The notes below the pieces were generated by a model. It did no database searches. It was given only the letters and a program-made list of their open reading frames with translations, and was not told where the DNA came from. A stretch of DNA of 39,278 nt from Syntrophorhabdaceae bacterium. GTDB taxonomy: Bacteria; Desulfobacterota; Syntrophorhabdia; Syntrophorhabdales; Syntrophorhabdaceae. The stretch is taken from NCBI GenBank assembly GCA_017992765.1, contig JAGOOA010000009.1:1-39278 (forward strand), given 5' to 3'. Numbering within the stretch: the stretch's first letter is position 1; each line of letters begins with the position of its first letter. A program made the position numbers and the translations under genes. Positions 8,409 through 17,082 of this stretch are shown here, one piece after another.

Positions 8409-8969
8409 TCACCTTTCACTGCCTTTATTCACCGCCTCTGAAAGCCTCTTTTTCCATTCGTCCACGCGCCCCCTGAATGCACGCGAGACCTCGTCAACAA
8501 CCTCCCGCCAATCATCCCATGCCTCAATATTCGGCTCGACGCCGGTGCCTGCAATACCGGCAGCTCTTAGCTTATCTTCTATTCGTGCCTTGATGATCGC
8601 TGTCCTCTTTTCCATCTCCTGGACAAAGCTTTCCTGAAGAGCTTCAAGGTCCGCGCCCAGGCGCTCATCAAGGCCGATGCCGGCAAGATGGAAGAGGTTA
8701 AAGATCTTGTCATTATTCCCTTTCACGTCGAAGCCCTCGACAAGGAGGTCGAGGAGGACCACCTTCTTCATCTCGGGGTCGCCTTCAACGGCGCCCAATT
8801 CTTTTTGCACGCCTTCATTGTCGATCATCTCTTCATAATACCGTCTCAGCGTTGCCCTTATCCTGTTTTGGACATCTTTTCGGGCAAACGACTCGCGCTC
8901 CCCTTTGTCCATCTCCAGGCCTTTTGTCTTTTCCATCGCCAGCTCAATGGCGCTTTTTATCTCAGCCAT
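8409..8969 (-). CDS. Conserved protein of unknown function, mostly helical
   Basis: A 186-residue soluble protein, highly charged and predicted nearly all-helical, with no signal peptide or membrane segment. The MAEIKSAIELAMEKTKG start resembles a small family I recall from delta-type bacteria without a known role. A helical, coiled-coil-prone stretch spans about residues 100-145 (LEALQESFVQEMEKRTAIIK). It is flanked by repeat-filled gaps and so is probably its own transcription unit. No catalytic motif is evident and no function is proposed. Confidence 0.7.
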   Translation of the reverse strand: MAEIKSAIELAMEKTKGLEMDKGERESFARKDVQNRIRATLRRYYEEMIDNEGVQKELGAVEGDPEMKKVVLLDLLVEGFDVKGNNDKIFNLFHLAGIGLDERLGADLEALQESFVQEMEKRTAIIKARIEDKLRAAGIAGTGVEPNIEAWDDWREVVDEVSRAFRGRVDEWKKRLSEAVNKGSER

Positions 8970-8989
8970 ACTCTATACCCCATTATGAA

Positions 8990-9130
8990 ATAGAGTTCAT
9001 AGTTCATGGCCTACAAAGTAAAAGGTGAAATGAGAAAGGTGAAAGGTTCTAAACTTTTTACATTTCACGCCTTGCGTTCTGCCATGAGCCATCAGCTATG
9101 AACCATGAGCTGCTTTTTTGCTCTCAGCTC
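8990..9130. repeat. Intergenic repeat patch
   Basis: Contains AGTTCATAGTTCATGG, AAAGGTGAAATGAGAAAGG, a TTTACATTTCACG segment, CCATGAGCCATCAGC and GCTCTCAGCTCTCAGCC. These are words of the same families found in other gaps of the window. No gene is present. Confidence 0.7.
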
Positions 9131-9523
9131 TCAGCCAAAGTCCACAGGGAATGTATCGCCCTTGTCATAATACTGCGGGCTGTATTCGACGACGAGGGCG
9201 CTGTCGATCCCGTAGAATATATGCGCCACCCCGGTCTGCACCCTGATCCTGTGCCCCTTCTCAAGGATATGCTCTGCGCGCTCCTTTGTCTCCATGTCCA
9301 TAAAGACAGCGCGGATCGTCCCGTTTACGATATAGAACACCTCCTCCTTTTCCTTGTGGAAATGGCTGCCCCTGAAATGTCCCTCTTTCAGCTCAAAGAC
9401 CGCAACATGACCGATATCCTCCCGGTACGAGATCTGCGCGAACTCCCCGCGATCCTCGCTCCACATCTTCGCGCCGTCCATCTCTTTTGTTTCGGGAAGC
9501 CTCTCGATAAGTACCTTGTTCAT
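9131..9523 (-). CDS. Small cupin-domain protein
   Basis: A 130-residue single-domain cupin. The metal-binding first motif is visible as GSHFHKEKEEVFYIVNG (about residues 52-68) and the second as HRIRVQTGVAHIF. It resembles WxcM/FdtA-like and RmlC-like sugar-nucleotide cupins, but no sugar gene is nearby, so the substrate is open. It starts 19 bp after the DsbC-like gene on the same strand and is probably co-transcribed with it. No clear Shine-Dalgarno precedes the ATG. Confidence 0.75.
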   Translation of the reverse strand: MNKVLIERLPETKEMDGAKMWSEDRGEFAQISYREDIGHVAVFELKEGHFRGSHFHKEKEEVFYIVNGTIRAVFMDMETKERAEHILEKGHRIRVQTGVAHIFYGIDSALVVEYSPQYYDKGDTFPVDFG

Positions 9524-9542
9524 AGGTGCAATATCATTAGAA

Positions 9543-10265
9543 CTATTTCTCTTTTAACGCCGCCTCTATCTTCTGAATGTCCGCCCCGACGACGACCGTG
9601 CTGTTGTTGATGATGAAAGAGGGCGTGCCGCTGATGCCGAGCTTGGTCGTGATATCTTTGTGGGCCTTTAAGAGGTCGACGGCATCTTGCCTGCTGCATG
9701 CCTCGTATTTCCGGTTGTCGAGCTTTCCCTGCATCGCCTCGTAGTACGCCTTTGCCTTATCCCCGGCGCAGAAGATATATTTTATCTTGCTCTCCGCGTC
9801 CTTGTTATAGGGCAGGGGAAGAAAAAAGACATACTTTGTCACATCGCTCCGCTTCTCAAAGAACGCCGCCGCCCTTCTGCAATATGGACAGTCAGGGTCG
9901 GTGATCTCGATAACGGTGTTTTTTCCGCTGCCGATCTTCAACGCCTTATCGAGGGGGAGCGTTCTTGTTTTTGCAAGGAAGAACTCGTTCCTCTTCTTTT
10001 CCGCAACATTCTTGCCGTCCCTGTCGATCATCGCAAAATCGCCGACTATCAGATATCCCTGCTCCGGGAAAAAAAGGCCGATGTCGGTGCCCTTTATGAC
10101 CTCATAGGCACCCTTTATCTCCGACGCCCTGATGAGGTCGAACCGGTGCCTGGGGAACATCTTTTTAAAGCTGTCCTCCACCGTCTCTGCCGAGACAGGG
10201 CTGGACAGGATTAAGCCTAACAATAAAAAAACCGTAGATATGAAAAAGACCGACTGCCTGTTCAC
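9543..10265 (-). CDS. DsbC-like periplasmic thiol:disulfide interchange protein
   Basis: A 240-residue exported thioredoxin-fold protein. Residues 1-26 form a signal peptide ending SSPVSA. Residues 27-100 resemble the DsbC/G dimerisation domain. The active site is C126-P-Y-C129, and the cis-proline loop is SGTPSF near residue 216. E. coli DsbC has CGYC, so CPYC here may shift the redox potential. The start is GTG with GGGAGG seven bases upstream. It should isomerise or reduce disulfides in periplasmic proteins. It is divergent from the mutase operon across a 234-bp gap. Confidence 0.85.
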   Translation of the reverse strand: MNRQSVFFISTVFLLLGLILSSPVSAETVEDSFKKMFPRHRFDLIRASEIKGAYEVIKGTDIGLFFPEQGYLIVGDFAMIDRDGKNVAEKKRNEFFLAKTRTLPLDKALKIGSGKNTVIEITDPDCPYCRRAAAFFEKRSDVTKYVFFLPLPYNKDAESKIKYIFCAGDKAKAYYEAMQGKLDNRKYEACSRQDAVDLLKAHKDITTKLGISGTPSFIINNSTVVVGADIQKIEAALKEK

Positions 10266-10404
10266 TTTGTCGCCTCCCTTTGTTTGTTAGAAAGATACAC
10301 TATACCATAAAATGCATGCCCGAATAGAGAATTTGCAAAAATAGGGCCGCCCCATAAGAACCGCGCAGCAGTTTTTGTAACACATAAATATCATATTTTA
10401 AGAT

Positions 10405-10427
10405 AAATTATCATTTAGTGATATTTT
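10405..10427. promoter_or_regulatory. Imperfect palindrome, possible operator
   Basis: TATCA (10409-10413) and TGATA (10419-10423) flank TTTAG. After one mismatch the symmetry continues with AAA and TTT, giving a 23-bp imperfect palindrome that ends four bases before the -35 box of the mutase operon. It could bind the XRE-cupin regulator encoded in the operon; that link is inference. Confidence 0.45.
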
Positions 10428-10431
10428 TTTC

Positions 10432-10460
10432 TTGACAACGGTCTTGAAAGGGGTCAAAAT
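10432..10460 (+). promoter_or_regulatory. Sigma-70-type promoter of the mutase operon
   Basis: A perfect TTGACA at 10432-10437 is followed after 17 bp by CAAAAT at 10455-10460, four of six matches to the -10 consensus. The first gene starts 40 bp downstream with GGAGG at 10488-10492. This is the only convincing promoter seen for the operon. Confidence 0.65.
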
Positions 10461-10499
10461 TTAACAAACAAAGAAGTCTTTCGAGACGGAGGTAGGCCA

Positions 10500-10898
10500 T
10501 TGGAAAAGAGAATAAGAGTCTTAGTAGGCAAGCCGGGCCTTGACGGACATGACCGCGGCGCAAAGGTGGTAGCCCAGGCATTGAAGGATGCGGGGATGGA
10601 GGTTGTCTACACCGGCCTTCACAAGACCGTCGACCAGATCGTTCGTACGGCGATCCAGGAGGACGTGGACGTGATAGGCCTTTCCATTATGAGCGGCGCG
10701 CACATATCTCTCACGGCCAAGCTTTTGGAAAAGGCCCGGGAGCAGGGCATCGGCAACAAGATGGTTGTCGTAGGGGGAGTGATCCCGAGCAGGGATATCC
10801 CGAAACTGAAGGAGATCGGCGTGGCCGGAGTTTTTCCCGGCGGAGCGTCTTTCGATGATATTGTGGCTTTTTTGAAAGAGAATGTACCGCATTCTTAA
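10500..10898 (+). CDS. B12-binding small subunit of an acyl-CoA mutase
   Basis: A 132-residue stand-alone cobalamin-binding domain. The base-off/His-on motif is D15-G-H17-D-R-G, with H17 the expected lower axial cobalt ligand. SIMSGAH and GGVIPSRDIPKLKE follow, as in methylmalonyl-CoA mutase C-terminal domains. It should assemble with the large subunit encoded 55 bp downstream, giving the split layout seen in archaeal MCM and in isobutyryl- or hydroxyisobutyryl-CoA mutases. The start codon is TTG, with GGAGG seven bases upstream. It is the first gene of the operon. Its acyl substrate is not known. Confidence 0.92.
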   Translation: MEKRIRVLVGKPGLDGHDRGAKVVAQALKDAGMEVVYTGLHKTVDQIVRTAIQEDVDVIGLSIMSGAHISLTAKLLEKAREQGIGNKMVVVGGVIPSRDIPKLKEIGVAGVFPGGASFDDIVAFLKENVPHS

Positions 10899-10953
10899 CC
10901 GGCCCTGAACCGTCCGGCCTCCGGACGGGATACAGGATGTGAAGGAGTAAAGT

Positions 10954-12582
10954 ATGGGAGTGGCAAGATACACAAAAGACGAAAAAGGGCGGATCGTTCA
11001 GGTGGACTACCCGTCCGGAATTAACGTAAAGGCCGTTTACAGCCCGGAGGACCTGGAGCGGGTGGGGTTCTCATATGAAAAGGACCTGGCCGAGCCCGGC
11101 GTATATCCTTTTACCCGGGGCATACACCCTGAAGGATACAGGAGCAGGGTCTGGACCACGAGGCAGTATTCAGGATTCGGCACGGCCGCCGAGACGAATG
11201 AACGGTTCAAGCTCCTTATCTCCCACGGCCAGACAGGGCTGAACGTTGCCTTTGACCTGCCGACCCAGATGGGCTACGACTCCGACGACCCCATGGCAGA
11301 AGGGGAAGTGGGCCGGGTTGGCATGGCCATCGACAGCCTTCGTGATTTTGAGATCGCCTTCGAGGGGATCGACCTGGCACGGATCGGCGCCGGCCTTACC
11401 ATCAATGCGGTTGCCTCCATCATGCTGGCCATGTACCAGGCCACGGCGGAAAAGTATGGTTTCTCTGCCGATGTGATATCGGCGACGCCGCAGAATGACA
11501 TCCTCAAAGAGATGATCGGCAGAGGGGCATGGATCTTTCCCGTGGAGCCCGCGGTCAAACTGATCGGCGACACCATCGAGCATTCGATCAAGGCCATGCC
11601 GAAGACGAACCCTGTCAGCATCAGCGGGTACCATATACGTGAATCCGGCGCCACCGTTGCCCAGGAGATTGCCTACGCCATACTCATAGCCAACGCCTAT
11701 ATCGATAACGTGCTGAAGAGGGGATACGACATTGATCAGTTTGTCGGCCGGTTTTCGTTCAACCTGGACATATTCGGCAACATCTGGGAGACGGTGGCAA
11801 AGTTCAGGGCGGGCAGAAAGCTGTGGGCCCGGAACCTGAAGGAAAGGTACGGCGTAAAAAAGAATTCGAATATGTTCATGCGCGGCATGTTCGGCGGCGG
11901 CGGCGGAGGGCTGACAAAGGCACAGCCGGAGAACAATATCATGCGGGGCGCGTATTACGCCATGGCTGCCGCACTTTCCGGCGCACAGACCACGGGTCTC
12001 TGCAGCTACGATGAGGCCTATACGATCCCCACACCTCACGCTGCCATCCTATCTCTTCGGACCTTGCAGCTTTTAATGGACGAAATGGGGCTTCGCGATA
12101 CCGTTGATCCCCTTGCGGGAAGTTATTTCATCGAAACCATCACAAAAGAGATGGAGCAGAGGATCGAGGAAGAGATAGCCAGGATCGAAAAGGTCGGGGG
12201 GATCATTCAGGCCGTGACCACCGGTTACGCCCAGAGAGCCGTGGCGCAGCAGGCATACGCATTTGAAAAGGGGATCCAGAGCGGTGAGCTCCTCAAGGTC
12301 GGCGTCAACATTTATGCCGAAGAAGAAGAGATGGAGGTTGAGCTTCACGAGTACAACGCGGAATCGGCAGAAAAACAGATAGAAAATCTCCGCGCCCTTA
12401 AGAGGGAGAGGAACAGCCGTGAAGTTACAAAGACCCTTACCGCACTGGAGGAAGCGGCACGATCAGGCACAAACGTCATGCCTTATCTGGTTGATTGCTG
12501 CAAGGCCTATGCGACAGTGGGAGAGATGGCCCGTGTTTTCCGGGATGTGTTCGGAGAGTTCCAGGAGCCGTCTGTTGTCTAA
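10954..12582 (+). CDS. Divergent B12-dependent acyl-CoA mutase, large subunit
   Basis: A 542-residue TIM-barrel catalytic subunit of the methylmalonyl-CoA mutase superfamily, lacking its own B12 domain. RQYSGFGT (Y72), QNDILKE (Q180), R190 and SGYHIRE (Y226, H227) align with Y89, Q197, R207, Y243 and H244 of the Propionibacterium enzyme; Y89 and R207 bind the substrate carboxylate there. The conserved THSQTSGWSLT loop is replaced by a run of six glycines (314-319). The LHTNSLDEA segment reads GLCSYDEA, so the Asn that contacts adenosine is Cys350 while the Glu is kept (E354). The fold and chemistry are sure, but the substrate may not be methylmalonyl-CoA. It has a GGAG ribosome site and a terminator-like hairpin downstream. 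Confidence 0.92.
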   Translation: MGVARYTKDEKGRIVQVDYPSGINVKAVYSPEDLERVGFSYEKDLAEPGVYPFTRGIHPEGYRSRVWTTRQYSGFGTAAETNERFKLLISHGQTGLNVAFDLPTQMGYDSDDPMAEGEVGRVGMAIDSLRDFEIAFEGIDLARIGAGLTINAVASIMLAMYQATAEKYGFSADVISATPQNDILKEMIGRGAWIFPVEPAVKLIGDTIEHSIKAMPKTNPVSISGYHIRESGATVAQEIAYAILIANAYIDNVLKRGYDIDQFVGRFSFNLDIFGNIWETVAKFRAGRKLWARNLKERYGVKKNSNMFMRGMFGGGGGGLTKAQPENNIMRGAYYAMAAALSGAQTTGLCSYDEAYTIPTPHAAILSLRTLQLLMDEMGLRDTVDPLAGSYFIETITKEMEQRIEEEIARIEKVGGIIQAVTTGYAQRAVAQQAYAFEKGIQSGELLKVGVNIYAEEEEMEVELHEYNAESAEKQIENLRALKRERNSREVTKTLTALEEAARSGTNVMPYLVDCCKAYATVGEMARVFRDVFGEFQEPSVV

Positions 12583-12595
12583 GGATGCAGAACCG

Positions 12596-12620
12596 ATGGG
12601 GTCCTCATGCCCCATTTTTT
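12596..12620 (+). terminator. Intrinsic terminator or attenuator inside the operon
   Basis: ATGGGG (12596-12601) pairs with CCCCAT (12610-12615) across an 8-nt loop and is followed directly by a T run to 12620. It lies between the mutase and the TRAP genes. It could let the mutase subunits be made in excess of the downstream genes. Confidence 0.6.
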
Positions 12621-12646
12621 CTATTAAAAGAACAGGGAGGGAACAA

Positions 12647-13666
12647 ATGAAGAAAACAAGCATGTTGAATGTATTGGTGGTCTGTCTTGTCGGCTTTGCC
12701 TTGATAGCTGTCGGCAGCGTCAAGGTCTTTGCCCAGGAGAAGCAGATCAAGATACGGTATGCCACTCAGCTTCCGGCAACCCATCTGCTCACCAAGGCAG
12801 AATTCAGGATGGCAAAGATGATCGAGGAAAGAACAAAGGGCAGGGTAAAGGTGGAGGTCTATCCCGGAGGACAGCTTTACAAGGCCATGGAGCTTTTAAA
12901 GGCGGTCATGAGCGGGGCAGCCGAAATGGGCACCACGCCGGCTGCCATGTTCACAGGGCCCGTACCCTTGCTGGACGTTATAGACATCCCTTTTCTGTTC
13001 AACAGCTATGATGACGTGGTGAAGCTCTGGGAGGGAGAGCCTGGCGACATGATGCGCAAACAGATGGAGAGGGTCGGCATCAAGACGATCGCCTTCTCGG
13101 CTTACGGAGAGAATATGTCCTTTTGTTCCCACAAGCCGCTCATAAAGCCGGAGGATTTCAAAGGGCTCAAGATACGGTGCAATACGAATATGGGCGCAGA
13201 CCTCGCCAAGGCATTCGGCGCCTCTCCCGTGGTTTTCGCTTCTGCAGAGGTGTACGAGGCACTGCAAAGAAAAACGATCGACTGTGCCAGCTCGGGTGTC
13301 ACATCCCTTAAGGAGAGAAAGTGGTACGAGATGACCTCCCACGGCACCTTTACCTATGCTGCCTATTCTTTATGGCCGGTCATGGTAAATGTTAAGTTCT
13401 TCAACAGCCTGCCCAAAGACATACAGCAGGTGCTCATCGATGTGGGCAAGGACCACCAGGCCTACGTATTGAAGGAAACCGCCAAGGAGGACGCTGCGGC
13501 GGATAAATTTCTCAGAACAAAGCTGAAAGTATATGATCTGACCGAAAAAGACAAAAAGATATGGGCAGATGCAGGACAGAAGGCCGTTATCGACAAATGG
13601 CTGAAGCGGACCGGCGCTGACGGCAAGAAGACGCTGGAATGGATCAACAAGAATTTGAAGCATTAA
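12647..13666 (+). CDS. dctP: TRAP transporter solute-binding protein, DctP family
   Basis: A 339-residue periplasmic binding protein. Residues 1-29 are a Sec signal peptide cleaved around VFAQEK. The mature part has DctP features: PATHLLTKAEFRMAKMIEERTKGRVKVEVYPGGQL, and FKGLKIRCNTN (around residues 165-175), whose Arg normally binds the ligand carboxylate. It should capture an organic acid and deliver it to DctQM. The ATG at 12647 has GGGAGG upstream; an in-frame extension to 12419 would run into the mutase gene and is rejected. The ligand is presumably the substrate of the operon. Confidence 0.93.
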   Translation: MKKTSMLNVLVVCLVGFALIAVGSVKVFAQEKQIKIRYATQLPATHLLTKAEFRMAKMIEERTKGRVKVEVYPGGQLYKAMELLKAVMSGAAEMGTTPAAMFTGPVPLLDVIDIPFLFNSYDDVVKLWEGEPGDMMRKQMERVGIKTIAFSAYGENMSFCSHKPLIKPEDFKGLKIRCNTNMGADLAKAFGASPVVFASAEVYEALQRKTIDCASSGVTSLKERKWYEMTSHGTFTYAAYSLWPVMVNVKFFNSLPKDIQQVLIDVGKDHQAYVLKETAKEDAAADKFLRTKLKVYDLTEKDKKIWADAGQKAVIDKWLKRTGADGKKTLEWINKNLKH

Positions 13667-13711
13667 GGGCTGGTTCACCGGTATACGGCCCGGGAAGGGA
13701 GGAACGTGTCT

Positions 13712-14221
13712 ATGGTTAGCAAGAACTCAAGCGGCGCCTTTAATGGCCTGATCTTCGGAGGCGGCATTCTTAGCGGCATCTTTGTACTGATCACAGCGAT
13801 TCTCGTTGCCTTCGAGGTGTTTATGAGATACGTAGTGAGGCAACCGACAGAGTGGACCTTTGACCTGACCCTCTTCCTGATAATTTACGCAGCCTACATC
13901 GGCTCGGCATTTACCATGAGGGAAGGAAAACACGTGCGGGTAGAATTCCTCGTCGAATGGCTGGCGAAGTACCCGCTCCTCTCATTCTCGATGAAAATCT
14001 TTTGCAACACCCTGGCATTTCTTTTCTGGGCATTTGCCACGTGGACAACCTACAGAGAGACCGTAACGGCTTACCAGCTCAACGATGTTACCATGTCCTA
14101 CCTGCGCTGGCCCCTTGCCATCCCGCTCGCAGCAGTGGTGTTTGGAGGCGTCCTCATTCTCATCCAGCTCATCAGGGACACGGCCGGACACTATAGCGCT
14201 TTCAGAAGGAGGGGCAGATGA
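13712..14221 (+). CDS. dctQ: TRAP transporter small membrane subunit, DctQ family
   Basis: About 169 residues with four predicted membrane segments, the standard DctQ topology. FMRYVVRQPTEWTFDLTLFL and GSAFTMREGKHVRVEF are characteristic of the family. It bridges the binding protein and the large permease in sodium-driven uptake. ATG at 13712 is preferred over GTG at 13706 because GGAGG lies nine bases before the ATG but only three before the GTG. It overlaps dctM by 4 bp (ATGA). Confidence 0.92.
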   Translation: MVSKNSSGAFNGLIFGGGILSGIFVLITAILVAFEVFMRYVVRQPTEWTFDLTLFLIIYAAYIGSAFTMREGKHVRVEFLVEWLAKYPLLSFSMKIFCNTLAFLFWAFATWTTYRETVTAYQLNDVTMSYLRWPLAIPLAAVVFGGVLILIQLIRDTAGHYSAFRRRGR

Positions 14222-15507
14222 CCACGCTCCTCCTTTTCCTCCTCTTCGTAGGCCTGTTGGTGGTAGGCGTGCCGGTTGCCTTTTCGCTGAGCATCGCAGG
14301 CACCCTCGGCATGTTGCTCACCCTCGGTCTCGAAAAGACGCTCGTCACCCTTCCAAATGTTATGTATGGGGGCCTGAACAGCTTCACCCTCATCGCCATC
14401 CCGCTCTATGTCCTCATGGGCAACATCATGATCAAGGGCAGGCTGAGTGACGAAATATACAATGTGCTGAACCGGTTCATTGGTCAATTTCACGGGGGCA
14501 TGTCCATCGTCACCGTATGCTTTTGCACGATCTTCGCCGCGATTTCCGGCTCCAGCGTGGCCACTGCCGCCACCGTCGGAATGCTGGTCCTGCCTGAAAT
14601 GCTCCGCGCCGGGTATCAAAGAAAATTCATCTTTGGCCTTACCGCCGCAGGGGGCACACTCGGCATCCTTATCCCCCCGAGCCTCAATTTTATCCTCTAT
14701 GGCGCCCTTACGGATGAATCGGTCGGGCGGCTCTTTATTGCCGGCATCATCCCCGGGCTCCTCCTCGCCTCCATGTTCATGATCTACTCGATCCTTTTCT
14801 CGTGGAAGGCAGGGTATAAAAGCGATCTGACGTACACCTGGCCAGAGAGGTTCAAGGCAGCGTACCGGGCCTTCTGGAGCCTGCTCATCATCCCCATCAT
14901 CATGGTGGGGATCTATATGGGCGTCTTCACTGCGACCGAAGCCGCAGGGGTCGGTGCCGTCTATGCGCTCATCGTCTCCCTCGTTAAAAGAAGGCTCTCC
15001 GTCAGGGACATGATCGACGTGCTCCTCGAGACCGTCAAGACGAGCTGCATGGTCTTGCTCATTGTGGTAGGGGCGATGATCTTTGGCTACGTTGTGACCG
15101 TGCTGCAGCTTCCCCAAACCATCATCAACGCGATGGTAGAGCACCAGGTGACGGCGTGGCAGTTCCTCCTCGGGTCATTCTTGCTTATCCTCTTTTTGGG
15201 GTGCTTCGTAGAGTGCGTGACCATAATGGTCCTCATGGTGCCCATACTCTATCCGGTTGTGCTCCACCTGGGAATAGACCCTATCTGGTTTGCCGTGTTC
15301 CTCACCGTCAATATGGAGCTGGCATTGATCACGCCGCCTGTCGGGCTCAACCTGTTTGTGATCAACACCATTGTCCCCGATTCAAAACTGGGTGAGGTGT
15401 ACTGGGGCGTATGGCCGTTTCTCGCCATCATGTGTTTTTTTCTGATACTTTTATGCTTTTTTCCGTCTATGGCGACATGGCTACCAACAATGATGATGGG
15501 AAAATAA
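14218..15507 (+). CDS. dctM: TRAP transporter large permease subunit, DctM family
   Basis: A 429-residue, very hydrophobic protein with about twelve membrane helices, normal for DctM. Family motifs include IPLYVLMGNIM, AAISGSSVATAATVG and the LITPPVGLNLFVI segment near the C-terminus. It forms the sodium-coupled transport channel with DctQ. GGAGGGG precedes its ATG inside the end of dctQ. The family members usually move dicarboxylates, monocarboxylates or related acids. Confidence 0.95.
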   Translation: MTTLLLFLLFVGLLVVGVPVAFSLSIAGTLGMLLTLGLEKTLVTLPNVMYGGLNSFTLIAIPLYVLMGNIMIKGRLSDEIYNVLNRFIGQFHGGMSIVTVCFCTIFAAISGSSVATAATVGMLVLPEMLRAGYQRKFIFGLTAAGGTLGILIPPSLNFILYGALTDESVGRLFIAGIIPGLLLASMFMIYSILFSWKAGYKSDLTYTWPERFKAAYRAFWSLLIIPIIMVGIYMGVFTATEAAGVGAVYALIVSLVKRRLSVRDMIDVLLETVKTSCMVLLIVVGAMIFGYVVTVLQLPQTIINAMVEHQVTAWQFLLGSFLLILFLGCFVECVTIMVLMVPILYPVVLHLGIDPIWFAVFLTVNMELALITPPVGLNLFVINTIVPDSKLGEVYWGVWPFLAIMCFFLILLCFFPSMATWLPTMMMGK

Positions 15508-15528
15508 TATAAACAGAGGAGACAGGAA

Positions 15529-17082
15529 ATGAGCGTTAGCGATGTAAACGTTGGCAGCTGGGTGACAAAGTGGGCTTCTTTGAAGCCGGACAAGCCGTCC
15601 ATTATCTATGAAGGCAAGACATTCACATATAAGGACCTGAACGAACGGATAAACCGGACCGCGCACACGCTGCAGGAGATGGGCATCCGCAAGGGCGGCA
15701 GGGTAGGCGTTCTCATGTACAACACCTATCAGCTCGTTGAGATCTTCTTTGCCCTGGCGAAGACCGGGGCCATCCTGGTTCCCTTGAATACACGACTGGT
15801 CAGCGCCGAGCTTGAATATATCATAAAAGACAGCGGGCTGGAGGTGCTTATCTTCGGGGAGGCCTTCGCGGGCGTGCTGGAACCCCTGGTCGAGAAGCTT
15901 CCGGTCAAAAAAGGTCATTACCTGTGCCTGGGAACCCCCCCGGCATGGGCAAAAGGCTATGAAGCCAAGGTGATGGAACAACGGTCTGTGAACGAGCCCG
16001 TTGTGGATGAACCTGCCAGCGGAGAGGATGCCCTCATCATCATGTACACCTCGGGAACCACGGGTGCCCCCAAGGGCGCAATCCTGTCACACAGAAAGAC
16101 GTTCTTCAACGCCCTGAATGCGAACATTTATTATGGCCTTACGCCATACGACATCATGCTTGCCCCCAGGCCCATGTTCCACTCCGGCGGGCTGCTTGTT
16201 GAGCTATGCCCCATGATCTATAAGGGCGGTACGCTTATCATGAAGGGGCGGTTCAGCCCGGAGGAGATACTGGCCACCGTCGAAAAGCATAAGGTGACCA
16301 TTCTTGAAATAGCCGCCACGGTGCTCAGGTTCATCCTTGAACAGTGCGAAATTGATAAATATGACCTCTCTTCCCTGAGGGTCTGTTATACGGGCGGCGA
16401 AAGGGTTCCCCCGTCGCTCCTGGAGGATTGTGCAAAGAAAGGCATCATTGTCTCTCAGATCTACGGCCAGACCGAGACATCAACGCTGACATGGCTGCCC
16501 ATGGAGGATGCTGTTCGAAAACGCGGCTCCGTAGGGAAGCCCGTATTTCATGGCGACATCAAGATCGTCGGCAAGGACGGAAAAGAGGTGGGGACCGGCG
16601 AGGTCGGGGAGATCGTTGTCTCCGGCTATATCACCATGAACGGCTACTGGGGCAAGCCGGAATTGACGGAGGGCACGATAGTTGACGGCTGGCTGCATAC
16701 CGGCGACCTCGCAAAGGAGGATGAAGAAGGCTTCTTTTACATCGTCGACCGGGAGAAGGATATGTACATCAGCGGCGGGGAGAATGTATATCCTGCCGAG
16801 ATCGAGAAGGCGTTTCTCGAAAACCGCAAGATCCTCAACGTGGGCGTCTGCGGCATCCCCGACAAGAAATGGGGGGAGGTAGGCTTGGCCTGTATTGTCC
16901 TGAAAGAAGGGGAGACGATGACGGAAGAGGAGGCCCTGAAATTTTGCGATGACCGTGTGGCCCGATTCAAGATCCCCAGGATCATAAAATTTATTGATAA
17001 ACTGCCCATGACGGCCGCGGAGAAGATAATCAGGAAAAAGCTGCGGGAGGAGTACATGGAGCTCCAGAAGGCGGGTAAATGA
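15529..17082 (+). CDS. AMP-forming acyl-CoA ligase
   Basis: A 517-residue member of the adenylate-forming superfamily that activates a carboxylic acid to its CoA thioester using ATP. The P-loop-like TSGTTGAPKG is at residues 174-183, followed by YGQTETST, the GWLHTGDLAKEDEEGFFYIV hinge region, and the catalytic lysine near residue 499 (TAAEKIIRKKL). It is full length and has an AGGAGA ribosome site. Placed directly after the TRAP genes, it probably activates the imported acid. Chain length cannot be read from the sequence; similarity is to general long/medium-chain and aryl ligases. Confidence 0.93.
   Translation: MSVSDVNVGSWVTKWASLKPDKPSIIYEGKTFTYKDLNERINRTAHTLQEMGIRKGGRVGVLMYNTYQLVEIFFALAKTGAILVPLNTRLVSAELEYIIKDSGLEVLIFGEAFAGVLEPLVEKLPVKKGHYLCLGTPPAWAKGYEAKVMEQRSVNEPVVDEPASGEDALIIMYTSGTTGAPKGAILSHRKTFFNALNANIYYGLTPYDIMLAPRPMFHSGGLLVELCPMIYKGGTLIMKGRFSPEEILATVEKHKVTILEIAATVLRFILEQCEIDKYDLSSLRVCYTGGERVPPSLLEDCAKKGIIVSQIYGQTETSTLTWLPMEDAVRKRGSVGKPVFHGDIKIVGKDGKEVGTGEVGEIVVSGYITMNGYWGKPELTEGTIVDGWLHTGDLAKEDEEGFFYIVDREKDMYISGGENVYPAEIEKAFLENRKILNVGVCGIPDKKWGEVGLACIVLKEGETMTEEEALKFCDDRVARFKIPRIIKFIDKLPMTAAEKIIRKKLREEYMELQKAGK

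Noticed and set aside
10266-10499. Cobalamin riboswitch before the B12 mutase
   Set aside because: No B12-box-like sequence was found and the leader after the predicted promoter is only about 30 nt.
12419-12646. N-terminal extension of the dctP reading frame
   Set aside because: It overlaps the conserved C-terminus of the mutase; the signal peptide and ribosome site support ATG at 12647.
14191-15144. Long minus-strand frame (317 codons) opposite dctM
   Set aside because: It mirrors a strongly conserved membrane protein; the translation is His/Asp/Glu-rich and typical of an antisense shadow.
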